NCBI GenBank assembly: GCA_963921195.1
Contig: OY992536.1
Span: forward strand, 318,759,038 to 318,823,037
Direction of reading: 5' to 3'
Length of the DNA stretch: 64,000 bases
From: Pegoplata infirma
Taxonomy: Eukaryota > Arthropoda > Insecta > Diptera > Anthomyiidae
The position numbers were made by a program, and so were the translations under genes. The stretch's first letter is position 1; each line of letters begins with the position of its first letter. The notes under the pieces are model-generated. The model worked only from the letters and a program-made list of their open reading frames with translations. It did no database searches and was not told the origin of the DNA. Below, piece by piece: positions 48,669 to 64,000 of the stretch.

Positions 48669-50909
48669 TTTTTATACCCTCCACTTAGTGATAGAGGATA
48701 TATATAAGTTTGTCATTCCGTTTGTAACTCATCGAAATATTGGTCTGGGACCCCATAAAGTATATATGGGGCATTCCATGTGAAATCGGACACTTTGAAA
48801 AACTTTTTTTTTAGATTTTCCCAATTTGTTTACAGTTTTTAGTACCCTTCGAAAACTCCTTCGTGGTAAATTTTCAGATTTTTTTGATGATCCGTTAAAA
48901 AGAAAGATATCGAATTTTTAAAAATTGGTAGTTTGTTTCTTTACTCAAACTTCTTTTAATCATAACTTCTTCAATAATGGTCCAAATTTAATTTTTTTTT
49001 TTCAAAATTTTTGTTTTTTTACGTACTTTCTAAAAAAAAATCCCAAAAAATTCTTAAAAGCTCTCTAGTATGCGATTTTTAAGATTTAAAATTTAAATCT
49101 CATTTTTGAAAATGTTTGTACTCTTCGATTTTTTTGAAATTTTTTTGTGTAAAACTTCTATCAATTCTACAAATTTTTTGCCCAGGAAGATCGTGGGATA
49201 ACGATTATTACTATTTTTTAAAATTTTTTGAAAAAATTTTATTGTAATTTTCCAATCTTAAAATCATTTCTACTGCTCCAATGGTGCGTCATAGAGGGGT
49301 CCTTTATAAGACCGACCCCCATTAATTTTTACGTCTTAACATTTCTTTGGAACAAACTAATACTCTATCTCCAATTTCTAAGGGCGCTCCCACACAAAAC
49401 GACATTTTTTAAAATTTGTTCCAACCGCTCTAACTGCCCTAATAGTGCCCTTAGAGCAACAAAATGTATGACCGACCCACAATATTTTTTTAGTCCAAAC
49501 ATTTTCTCTGAACACACCTACCCTCTATCTTTATCTGTTAAGGCGGTCCCCATACAATTTTTTTTATTGTTTGTAAATTTGTTTTATTTAATCAGCTTCT
49601 ACCGGTCCAAAAGTGCGTCCGAGAGGGGTCATTAGTGAGACCGACCCCCATTTATTTTTACCCTACAACATTTTTTCAAAACATACCTACGCCCTATCTC
49701 CACTCCCTAAGTAGGCTCCCATACAAATAACAGTTGGAGAAAATTTTATAAACACGTAATTTTGTATGGGAGCCTACTTAGGGAGTGGAGATAGGGCGTA
49801 GGTATGTTTTGAAAAAATGTTGTAGGGTAAAAATAAATGGGGGTCGGTCTCACTAATGACCCCTCTCGGACGCACCATTGGACCGGTAGAAGCTGATTAA
49901 ATAAAACAAATTTACAAAAATAAAAAAAATGTATGGGGACCGCCTTAACAGTTAAATTTAGGGGGTAGTTGTGTTCAGAGAAAATGTTTGGACTAAAAAA
50001 ATATTGTGGGTCGGTCATACATTTTGTTGCTCTAAGGGCACTATTAGGGCAGTTAGAGCGGTTGGAACAAATTTTAAAAAATGTCGTTTTGTGTGGGAGC
50101 CCCCTTAGTAATTGGAGATAGAGTATTAGTTTGTTCCAAAGAAATTTTAAGACGTAAGAATTAATGAGGGTCGGTCTTATAAAGGACCCCTCTATGCCGC
50201 ACCATTGGATCAGTAGAAATGATTTTAAGATTGGAAAAATACAATAAAATTTTTTCAAAAAATTTAAAAAAATAGTAATAATCGTTATCCCACGATCTTC
50301 CTGGGCAAAAAATTTGTAGAATTGATAGAAGTTTTACACAAAAAAATTTCAAAAAAATCGAAGAGTACAAACATTTTCAAAAATGAGATTTAAATTTTAA
50401 AACTTAAAAATCGCATACTAGAGAGCTTTTAAGAATTTTTTGGGATTTTTTTTAAAAAGTACGTAAAAAAACAAAAATTTTGAAAAAAAAAAATGAAATT
50501 TGTACCATTATTGAAGAAGTTATGATTAAAAGTAGTTTAACATATTTATTGGAAGTTCTCCCGAGAAGTTTGGTATTGCATTTGAGCGATATCGGTTCAG
50601 CGGTTCAAAAGTTATGAACGAAAATGTAAGCACACCTCAAAAACTTCAGTACATTCAACATAACCTAAAAATACAAAATGGTTTAATTCGGCTTCTGGTT
50701 GACATATGTATGTGAACATAATTGAACACCAAATGGTATTTAAACAAGTACGAACATATTTTTTGACAAACAAAGAAAAAAATCGCGGATTTTTTTTTTT
50801 ACCAAAATTTTTTTTTTTTTTCAAAAGTAATTTCCTTTTAAATAAAGTTTTTTGCAATAATCTTTTTGAAATTGTGTAGGGTATCACTACATTTTTTACT
50901 TGTTTTTTG
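48669..50909 (+). mobile_element. Helentron family C split by foldback F3a
   Basis: The 5' part (48669-48767) ends at AAAGTATATAT. The 3' part resumes at 50536 (AACATATTTATTGGAAGTTC) and ends TTTTTACTTGTTTT. The middle GTCY region is missing at the right junction, so a deletion accompanied or followed the insertion. Confidence 0.85.
48768..50535. mobile_element. GGGGCATTCC foldback (family F3), copy a
   Basis: Starts GGGGCATTCCATGTGAAATC after TATAT. The two arms meet near 49740 (CTCCCATACAAA and TTTGTATGGGAG). Each arm holds three diverged modules of about 165 bp marked by GACCGACCC. The right arm lacks its last 190 bp or so. Mirrored open frames of 135 and 170 codons lie in the arms (49228-49635 plus, 50258-49746 minus); they reflect the module repeats and look unlike any known protein. 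Confidence 0.9.
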
Positions 50910-51039
50910 TTAAAATCATTTTATTTTAATATTTTTTCAACAACAAATTTTAATCAAAAGTTTTTAACAAAAGTTTTTCATCAACAATTTTTAACTAAAA
51001 TTTTTCAGAAAAAATGTTTTAACAAAAATTTTTCAGAAA

Positions 51040-51165
51040 TTTTTTTTTTTCAAATTTTTTTTTTTAAATAATTTTCTTTTGCAATAATCTTTTTTACATT
51101 GGGCAGGGTATCCATACATTCGGCAAGGCTGAATTTAAATTTTTTTTTTACTTGTTTGTATTTAG
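51040..51165 (+). mobile_element. Helentron family C, 3' end only
   Basis: TTTTTACATTGGGCAGGGTATC, hairpin TTCGGCAAGGCTGAA, then ACTTGTTT. Confidence 0.75.
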
Positions 51166-51329
51166 AATGTAAGTAAATTAATTTTAATTCATACATTCAT
51201 TTGTTTGATTCATATTTTTGTGCATAGGAAAGAATGTCTTTTTATTTATTTTTTGAGTGTGTGTGTGTTAATAAAAATGCAAATTAATAATTCTAATTTT
51301 TTTTTTTTTGTTTTTTTAATTAATTTCAG

Positions 51330-51802
51330 AATTTGGCTCCGACAATATTACAATTTCATCATTGATGTGATATCAAGGGTTATAAATCAACAATAAAATA
51401 TTTGTCACTACCAAAGTTAAAATTTTATCCTTAAAAAACAAAAGATAAAAGTGTAAAAAGGAGACGTTTTGGTGCTAAAGTGATAAAATCAACTGAAGAG
51501 GAAAATAATAATAAAAAAAAAACAAAAAATAAACAAAAACACATTGAAAGATCCAACTATGTGCCATCATCATCATCAAAATCAATAGAAATTAAAATCA
51601 TGGAAGCTTAGCGAGAGTATTAAACGAAAAAACATAAAAAACAACAACAACAACAATAAAAATAGTTTCAAAAGAAGAATATTATAATTTATACTAAAAA
51701 CCATATGTAATAAATTACAATCCCTCCATTAAATGCACTACTACAACAACAAAAACAACCACTACTACTATTCATCATTATTCGATTTTTTAATAATACG
51801 AG
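51330..51802 (+). other. candidate non-coding 5' UTR exon of wdb
   Basis: This non-repetitive island is bounded by an acceptor-like TTAATTTCAG at 51329 and a donor-like CGAG|GTATGTTA at 51803. It is rich in CAA, CTA and CAT triplets and has no long reading frame. The composition fits a fly leader exon between upstream promoters and coding exon 1. It could instead be unique intron sequence; there is no transcript evidence. Confidence 0.4.
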
Positions 51803-51999
51803 GTATGTTAATAACAAATATCAATAAATACCTTTATATAAATACAGTGGATCAAAAAAAAAAATCGTACAAAATGAAACAAAAGAAAAACGAATTAAAA
51901 AAATCAAGTCCAAACAACTCATTTGAGAAGAAAATCTCCAAAATATAACAAAAATGACAAATTTTTGTGTGTCTCCAAACAAAATAGTAAAATTTTCTA

Positions 52000-52260
52000 A
52001 ACCTTTTACAGATGTAATTCGAAAAAGATCAATTGTAATTCGAAGACTCCACCTGTAACTTGAAAAGTCCATTTGTACTTCGGCAATTTCAATTGTAATT
52101 CCAAGATTCTACTTGTAATTTGAAAATTCATTTGCAATTCGACAATTCCATTTGTAAGTCGAAGATTTTTATTGTAATTCGAAAAAGATCAAAATTAATT
52201 CGAAATTGATCAAATGTAATTCAATGATAATTCGAAGAGTACAATTGTAAAGTACAAACA
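52000..52260. mobile_element. fragment of the AATTCGAAAAAGATCAATTG foldback family
   Basis: Starts TTTTACAGATGTAATTCG, then about ten degenerate units of TGTAATTCGAAGATTCCA type. Same terminus as the element in wdb intron 4. Confidence 0.8.
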
Positions 52261-52374
52261 TATTAAAAAAAAAATTTCGCAAAAAATTTTTTCAACAAAT
52301 TTTTTTTTTCTGTGGAATTCTTTTCAAATTTTTTTGAAAATAATATTTTTTTACATGGTGGGAGGGTATCAACT

Positions 52375-53490
52375 AGAGATGGGCGCGTGATTGATTTTTG
52401 ACTCACACTCACTCACGCTCACGACAGGAATTTTTGAATCACGCACACTCACCAGCATATTTTTCTACTCACACTCAATCACGTGAGTAAATTTAATACA
52501 ACTCACGCTCACATGCACTCACGCAAGCTTTACTCACACTCACGTTGACTCACACTCACGAAACTCTTATTTATAAAAAAAAAATTCAAAAACTAAAATT
52601 TCAAAAATTTTTCAAAATTTTCAGCAAAATTTAAAGTTCAGCGAAACTTAATTTTTTTTCGGGACGAAATCTTAAGTTAAGCCAAATTTTACAATTTTTT
52701 TGTTGCTTTTTTTGGTATGAAAGGAATTATGAAGAGAAAATCGACTCACGCACACTCACTCACTCACTCACTCACTCACTCACTCACTCACTCACTCACT
52801 CACTCACTCACTCACTCACTCACTCACTCACTCACTCACTCACTCACTCACTCACTCACTCACTCACTCACTCACTCACTCACTCACTCACTCACTCACT
52901 CACTCACTCACTCACTCACTCACTCACTCACTCACTCACTCACTCACTCACTCACTCACTCACTCACTCACTCACTCACTCACTCACTCACTCACTCACT
53001 CACTCACTCACTCACTCACTCACTCACTCACTCACTCACTCACTCACTCACTCACTCACTCACTCACTCACTCACTCACTCACTCACTCACTCACTCACT
53101 CACTCACTCACTCACTCACTCACTCACTCACTCACTCACTCACTCACTCACTCACTCACTCACTCACTCACTCACTCACTCACTCACTCACTCACTCACT
53201 CACTCACTCACTCACTCACTCACTCACTCACTCACTCACTCACTCACTCACTCACTCACTCACTCACTCACTCACTCACTCACTCACTCACTCACTCACT
53301 CACTCACTCACTCACTCACTCACTCACTCACTCACTCACTCACTCACTCACTCACTCACTCACTCACTCACTCACTCACTCACTCACTCACTCACTCACT
53401 CACTCACTCACTCACTCACTCAAAAATCTTAAAATTGAATTCAGTCACACTCACGCGTGAATCACGTGAATCACGCTCTGATCTGCTCAT
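52375..53490. mobile_element. TCAC-rich element containing a giant microsatellite
   Basis: Starts AGAGATGGGCGCGTGATTG and ends near GTGAATCACGCTCTGATC. The flanking ACTCACACTCACTCACG sequence is imperfect, whereas the core (52753-53422) is a pure array. It is inserted in a Helentron 3' end: GGGAGGGTATCAAC before it, TTTTTTACTTGTTGG after. Related short copy at 2762. Confidence 0.7.
52753..53422 (+). repeat. (CACT)n microsatellite, about 167 units, uninterrupted
   Basis: 670 bp of perfect CACT repeats. Because a 4-bp unit has no stop on the plus strand, it creates a 247-codon open frame of repeated T-H-S-L (52717-53460); this is not a gene. Confidence 0.98.
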
Positions 53491-53529
53491 GTGCTTAACT
53501 TTTTTACTTGTTGGAAATACAATTGATTT

Positions 53530-54820
53530 TTTTTACCCTCCACTTACAAGGAAGGTATCCCATGACTTACACTCCGATTGATCTGCAATTTACATGTTAA
53601 TGAGGACCGAAATTTAAGTTTACCTTCCTTGTTAGTGGTATATATAAGTTTGTCATTACGTTAGTAACTCATCTTTTGGGACCCAAAAGATGAGTTACAA
53701 ACGGTTACAAACGGGACCCCAAAAAGTACATATATATATTATTGATCAATTACACATTGCAACACCCAAAATCGGAATGGGATGAAACCAAATGCAAATG
53801 AAAGTTGACATTTTCCATAACAAACTCCTCATGGCTTTTTTCTAGTTCAGAGCTAGATTTTTTTTACACGCATTTGAAGTTAGTGAACTTTTATTATAAT
53901 TATAATAATAAATGTTTGAAAACAGTATTAGTGGCGTATGATTAATAGTGTAATTGCCTTTAAATAACAATCTACGCAACGGTGCCCAGTGGTTTATTTT
54001 AATAATTGCCTTCCCAGTGGTTTATTTTAATAATTGCCTTTAAATAACAATCATACGCAACGGTGCGGTTTATTTTAATAATTTCGCTAAATAGGTACAG
54101 TACCGATTGCAGAAAAATTCATACCAGTTATAATTAAAGTAATTTTAAGTTTGGATACTGGACCCTACATGTCCAATAAGAGCACCACCAGAGGCCCTTA
54201 AATTAGGACATGTTTAGTACACAAAAACTTTAAATGCTTTAAAATCACCAACGTTAAATGCGTGTAAAAAAATCTAGCTCTGACCTAAAAAAGGCCTTGA
54301 GGGTTTTGTTATGAAAAACGTCAGCTTTCATTTGCTTTTGTTTTCATCCCATTCCGATTCCGAAAGTTCGATTTTGTATCACTGTGTTATCGATTCTAAG
54401 ACATTCTAGCGATGGTCGTCTGTCTTATTGTCAGTTTAAAATTACGATCACGGCCAAAATATTACACGGATATGACTGAAACTTAACATGCTTACTTGTT
54501 GTTTTCTCGAGAAATTTGGTATTGCCTTTGAGCGATATCGGTTCAGCGGTTCAAAAGTTATGAGCGAAAATGTAAGGGCACCTCAAAAATTTTGGTACAT
54601 TCAACATAACCTAAAAATACAAAATGCTTTAATTCGGCTGCTAATAGACATATGTGAACAGAATTGAGCACCAAATGGTATTTAAACAAGTACGACTATT
54701 TGTTTACCAACATTTTTGTAAAAAAAGTAATTTCTTTTTTAAATAAAGTTTTTTTGCAATAATCTTTTTTACATTGTGAAGGGGATCAATACATTCGGCA
54801 AGGCCGAATTTAACTTTTTA
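53530..54820 (+). mobile_element. Helentron family C interrupted by a MITE
   Basis: The 5' end (TTTTACCCTCCACTTACAAGG) and TATATAAGTTTGTCATTACG lie left of the insertion. GATTCTAAGACATTCTAGCG, a degenerate GTCY tract and the hairpin TTCGGCAAGGCCGAA lie right of it. Confidence 0.8.
53753..54386. mobile_element. foldback MITE, AATCGGAATGGGATGAAA arms
   Basis: AATCGGAATGGGATG near 53771 is mirrored by CATCCCATTCCGATT near 54343; TTACACGCATTT and AAATGCGTGTAA are also inverted. TTA occurs on both outer sides, compatible with a 3-bp duplication. A local direct duplication (CAGTGGTTTATTTTAATAAT) lies at 53988-54035. Confidence 0.75.
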
Positions 54821-54851
54821 AAATTACAATTGATCTTTTTCGAATTACAGT

Positions 54852-55125
54852 TTATCTTTTAATACCCGTTACTTGTGTAACGCATTGAAATATCGGTCTA
54901 GAACCCCATAAAGTACATATTATTGATCAGTGATCTACTCTAAGGCATTCTAGCGATGTCGGTTTGTCCGTCCGTCTGTGGAAGACACGGTACATTAAAA
55001 AAACGCAATTTTTAAAGTTATTTGTGTACTTCAGTTAACAAATGAAACATTTTTATTTCATAAGAGGTTTAAAGTCCTGCAGTTAGACCCGGGGACTTAA
55101 AAATGTTATGGGCGTGGATAAAAAA
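54852..55125 (+). mobile_element. Helentron family A, 5' part
   Basis: AATACCCGTTACTTGTGTAA, then ACGCATTGAAATATCGGTC, GTCCGTCCGTCTGTGG and GGTTTAAAGTCCTGCAGTT. Confidence 0.75.
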
Positions 55126-55449
55126 AAATTAAATAACGATAAAATTGTATAACTTAAATGCAAAAATTATGATAAACAAATATCTGGATGGGAAAGGTGT
55201 CTTCCAAAATATACCACGAACTTTTTTCGTGGAAAATTTTCAAACTTTTTTGATCAACCGTTTAAAACAAATAGAATTTTCCAACATAAAATCGACCGTT
55301 TTTCTTTACTCACAACTTCTTTTAAAATGGTCCAAATTCATTTTTAGCGTACTTTTAAGAAACATTTTTTAAAAATATTTGACTCTTTAATTTTAATTTG
55401 AAAAATTAAAAGATCGTGGGATTTCGTAAATTTTATTGTTTTTTGTGTA

Positions 55450-56260
55450 AAATTTTAAAAAAGTACTTTGGTACTTTTTTGTATTTCCAGAAAAAATGGT
55501 CATAGAAACATGAAATTTAGAATGCAGGAAAAAAACAGTAAAACACAAGTAATTTTTAGAAATTTGGATTCTAAGGTGGCACAAAAGGGTAAAGTAGTAA
55601 CTTTGGTACTTTATTTTATCTTTTGAAATAATGGTAAAAAAAATTTGAAATTTAAAATATTGAAAAATAGTTAATTATCAGCCTTACCACAAGAAAATAA
55701 AATAAATTTAAAATGAGCTTTTAATTTTATTTCCATACAAATTGTTTTTGTTTTTAAAATCGACTTTCAAAAAATGTATAGAAAATTTAAAACAAAACTT
55801 TTGTTAAAATAGACTTTTTATTTTTCTATGGAACGGGCCTATAATTTTAATGAGGTAAAAAAAGAAAAAAACTGTACTTTAGTAATTTTTCTATCTTCAG
55901 GAACAATGGTTCTAGAAACTTGAAATGTAGGCTCATCCACAAAAAAAACCTATTAACAAAAGTATTTTACAGAAAGTTTCGATGATAATAGTGTAAAGCA
56001 GTGTACTTTGGTACTTTTCATAAAAATTTGATTTTTATAATGTAGGATCCCCTATCAGAACTAAACAAAAAATAGTACTTTCAAACAAAAAATAGTACTT
56101 TTAAACAAAAAATAGTACTTTTTAACAAAAAAAAAAATAATAATTTTAGGAATTTCTTATTCTCATTTAGCGTTAAAAGAATATAAAATTGTACCTTAAG
56201 GTACAATTTTTTAACAATTGTTACTTTTTCGATTTCCTTAAATAATGGTCCCCAGCAAAA
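55450..56260. repeat. TACTTTGGTACTTTT module array
   Basis: At least five degenerate modules with TACTTTGGTACTTTT and AATGGTCATAGAAAC. Interrupted at 55680-55842 by a copy of the GGCCCTTACCACAAG MITE. A short run of AACAAAAAATAGTACTTTT units lies at 56065-56125. Confidence 0.7.
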
Positions 56261-56478
56261 TTTATAACCAAGTGTTTTTTAATGTGTTTTTTGTTTAAAA
56301 AATAAAAAAAAAACAACGCGTTTATATTTTCCATATTTTTTTTTTTTTGATTCACTGTACTTTAAAGAAGTCCGTCCTATACTACATATTTCCAATTATT
56401 TGTACCTTTTGTATATATATTTAACACACTGTTTGAATTCATTGTCTTTTATTTTATTTTTTTTTTGTGTAATTCCAG

Positions 56479-56668
56479 ATATCGTCAAATAATAAAAAAA
56501 AAAAATAAATAATTTATACGAAATATAAATAATTATCATATTGTTTAAACTTAAAATCAGCAAAACAAAAAAAAAAAATATAACAACAGCAATTGTAGGT
56601 TTTTCAACAAAAGCGGAATAAAACACTACAACCAAACGTCGATCAGCACAAAGAAAAACACATAAAAA
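56479..56668 (+). other. wdb: wdb 5' UTR segment of the first coding exon (candidate)
   Basis: A possible acceptor, TGTAATTCCAG|AT, lies at 56478. The sequence from there to the start codon resembles no repeat in the window and is A-rich with CAA-type triplets, as fly leaders often are. The acceptor is inferred from sequence only. Confidence 0.5.
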
Positions 56669-61639
<4,971 letters not shown>

Positions 61640-61674
61640 GTAAGTTGAAAAATTTAAAACAATAAACTTTAATT

Positions 61675-61835
61675 GTTAGGGTCAAACCACGCGCAAGACG
61701 TAAAAAAAATAAAAACAAACACATTAAATTTGAAAATTTTACGTCCGTTTGATTTAGGTACCTCACATTTAAATTGAATAAACGAAAAATTATTGGGCGT
61801 TACGCCTTACGCGACGTAATTTGATTCAGGGTGCG
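61675..61835. mobile_element. MITE with AACCTGAATCAAATTACGTC terminus (3' intron copy)
   Basis: GACGTAAAAAAAATAAAAAC at the left and GCGACGTAATTTGATTCAGG at the right. Reverse orientation relative to the copy at 57110. Confidence 0.75.
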
Positions 61836-62129
61836 TTCAGAAGTACTCCAACGAATGAGAAATTAACGTCTGAGATAATTAAAAACAAAAAAAATTGTAT
61901 TTCTAACTATTCCTGGCGGAAACTGTGGGTATTTTGAGGTCATATTTGTTGTGAAAGGTGATTGGCGACGGAAAAAATGATACATGTGTTCAGTACCAGC
62001 TTTGGACGCACTATTATTGCCCTTAAGTTGACATCACTGTATGTGATTTTGAGTTTTTTTTGTTAAAATACTGTAACACTGGAGTGAGAGAGAGAGGGAG
62101 ATCCGTTTCTAACTTATTGAAATAAAGTC

Positions 62130-62345
62130 TGTAACTTCATCAATAATGCATTCGTGAGACTTGATCAATTTAAAGCGATGCCCGTCTGTCCGTGGAAAGC
62201 ACGAGCAGTCCAAACAAATAGAGCTAGACTCCTGAAGTTTGGAACAAATATGTTATGTGTTCAAAGGCTCATCAAGTTCGTAAATGCCCAAAATCCGTCC
62301 AGGGGGAAAAGTCTCCTTGAAGATCTAAACCAACCTCTCAAAATC
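62130..62345 (+). mobile_element. degenerate Helentron family A remnant
   Basis: GCCCGTCTGTCCGTGGAAAG, GAGCTAGACTCCTGAAGTTT and AACCAACCTCTCAAAA. Confidence 0.65.
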
Positions 62346-62364
62346 GATATTTTTTTAAAATGTT

Positions 62365-64000
62365 TTTATACCCTCCAACCACAGTATGGGACATACTTAC
62401 TTTCCCATTCCGTTTGTAACGCATCGAAATATCGATCGGGGACCCTATAAAGTACATATGGGGCATTCCATGTCAAATCGGACAGTTTGAAATTTTTTTT
62501 TTTTAGATTTTCCCAATTTGTGTACAGTTTTTAGAAACCTTCAAAAACTCCCTCTTCGTAAATTTTCAGATTTTTTTGATGACCGGTTCAAAAGATATCG
62601 AATTTTTAAAAATTGGTAGTTTGTTTATTTACTCAAACTTCTTTTACTCATAACTTCTTCAATAATGGTCCAAATTTCATTTTTTTTTTTTCTAAATTTT
62701 TGTTTTTTTACGTACTTTCAAAAAAAAAATTCCAAAAAATTCTTAAAAGCGCTCTAGTATGCGATTTTTAAGTTTTAAAATTTAAATCTCATTTTTGAAA
62801 ATGTTTGTACTCTTCGATTTTTTTGAAATTTTTTTTGTGTAAAACTTCTATCGATTCTACAAATTTTTTGCCCAGGACGATCGTGGGATAACGATTATTA
62901 CTATTTTTAAAAATTTTTTGAAAAAAATTTATTGTAATTTTCCAATCTTAAAATCATTTCTACTGCTCCAATGGTGCGTCTTAGAGGGGTCATTTATAAG
63001 ACCGACCCCCATTAATTCTTACGTCTTAACATTTCTTTGGAACAAACTAATACCCTATCTCCAATTTCTAAGGGGGCTCCCACACAAAACGAAATTTTTT
63101 TTTTAAATTTGCTTCAACCGTTCTATCTGCCCTAATAGTGCCCTTAGAGCAACAAAATGTATGACCGACCCACAATATTTTTTTAGTTCAAACATTTTCT
63201 CTGAACACACCTACCCTCTATCTTTAACTGTTAAGGCGGTTCCCATACAATTTTTTTTATTTTTTGTAAATTTGATTTATTTAATCAGCTTCTACCGGTC
63301 GAATGGTGCGTCCGAGGGGAGTCATTAGTGAGACCGACCACCATTTATTTTTATCCTACAACATTTTTTTAAAACATACCTACGCCCTATCTCCACTCCC
63401 TAAGTAGGCTTATATATAGCGCTTTTAAGATTTTTTTTAAAGTACATAAAAAAACAAAAATTTTTTTAAAAAAAAATTTTAAATTGGACCATTATTGAAG
63501 AAGTTATGAGTAAAAGAAGTTTGAGTAAAGTAACAAACTACCAATTTTTAAAAATTCGATATCTTTTTGAACGGGTCATCAAAAAAATCTGAAAATTTAC
63601 TACGAAAGAGTTTTCGAAGGTTACTAAAAACTGTAAACAAATTAAAAAAAAATTTTCGAAGTGTCCGATTTGACATGGAATGCCCCATATATATTTTGGG
63701 AAAATCTAAAAAAAATATTTTTCAAAGTGTACGATTTGACATGGAATGCCCCATATATATTTTATTGATCCGTGATCGATTCTAAGACGTTCTATGAATG
63801 TCCGTCTAAAGATAACACGATACAGTCCAATGTAAAAGAGCTATCCTGAAATTCGGCACGAATATGTCTTATGGTAATATGCAGGTTAAACTCGGACAAG
63901 GGGGAAAAAAGTTTCCCCATTGAAGAACTAAAACAACATCTGAAAAACGGCATTTTTTTACAAGTTTTTTTAGATTTTCGTTAAGCAAACGAAACTTTCG
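62365..64000 (+). mobile_element. Helentron family A split by foldback F3b, runs off the window
   Basis: The 5' part starts TTTTTATACCCTCCAACCAC and stops at AAAGTACATAT. It resumes at 63753 with ATATATTTTATTGATCCGTG, TCTAAGACGTTCTATGAATG and GTCCGTCT, and continues to the window end. Confidence 0.85.
62460..63752. mobile_element. GGGGCATTCC foldback (F3), copy b
   Basis: The left arm begins GGGGCATTCCATGTCAAATC and carries the three GACCGACC modules. Most of the right arm is deleted after TAAGTAGGCT (63410). The right terminus GACATGGAATGCCCC is present twice (ending 63686 and 63752). Confidence 0.9.

Noticed and set aside
49746..50258. 170-codon minus-strand open frame
   Set aside because: It mirrors the plus-strand frame in the other F3 arm and follows the 165-bp DNA modules. 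No recognisable domain, and the third copy is broken.
52717..53460. 247-codon open frame of repeated T-H-S-L
   Set aside because: It is wholly produced by the CACT microsatellite, which has no stop on the plus strand. No flanking coding signal.

Overview
This is AT-rich nuclear DNA from a higher fly, most likely a calyptrate such as a blowfly or muscid. That reading rests on one conserved insect gene and many DINE-1/mini-me-like Helentrons carrying GTCY microsatellites. The species cannot be read from the sequence. There are no bacterial or viral genes.

The one confidently recognised host gene is widerborst (wdb), on the plus strand at the right end. It encodes the B56 (B') regulatory subunit of protein phosphatase 2A, of the alpha/epsilon type. 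Six coding exons lie at 56669-61639 and supply about 430 residues. The C-terminal end lies beyond the window. The B56 substrate-pocket residues are all present. The rest of the window is probably the long 5' part of the same gene. Four non-repetitive islands look like leader exons: 1-675, about 13.84-13.92 kb, about 18.15-18.89 kb and 51330-51802. A fifth leader segment, 56479-56668, joins the first coding exon. Two of the islands end in a tiny ATG-containing exon whose phase matches coding exon 2.

Almost everything else is transposon-derived. (1) There are about twenty Helentron copies in three terminus families. (2) Large foldback elements with long inverted arms lie at 1.3-2.3, 4.6-7.9, 14.3-15.8, 25.7-27.6, 29.9-33.5, 35.9-39.2, 42.5-44.9, 48.8-50.5, 60.0-60.9 and 62.5-63.8 kb. 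(3) Small MITEs often have readable target duplications: hAT (8 bp), TTAA, TA and AT types. (4) Broken protein-coding transposons include Tc1 at 12.1-13.8 kb, a mariner-like transposase at 10.9-11.5 kb, a pogo-like remnant at 24.2-24.8 kb, and non-LTR reverse transcriptase and RNase H pieces at 27.8-29.4 kb. A 670-bp uninterrupted CACT tetranucleotide array sits at 52.75-53.42 kb.

Many elements are nested up to four deep. Opposite arms or sister copies often preserve the empty site, so target duplications can be checked inside the window. The most novel signal is a set of three otherwise unrelated foldback families (29.9/35.9, 42.5 and 48.8/62.5 kb) that share an ATAT-flanked terminal motif around GGCATTCCA. 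If transcribed as wdb intron, they would make long RNA hairpins.
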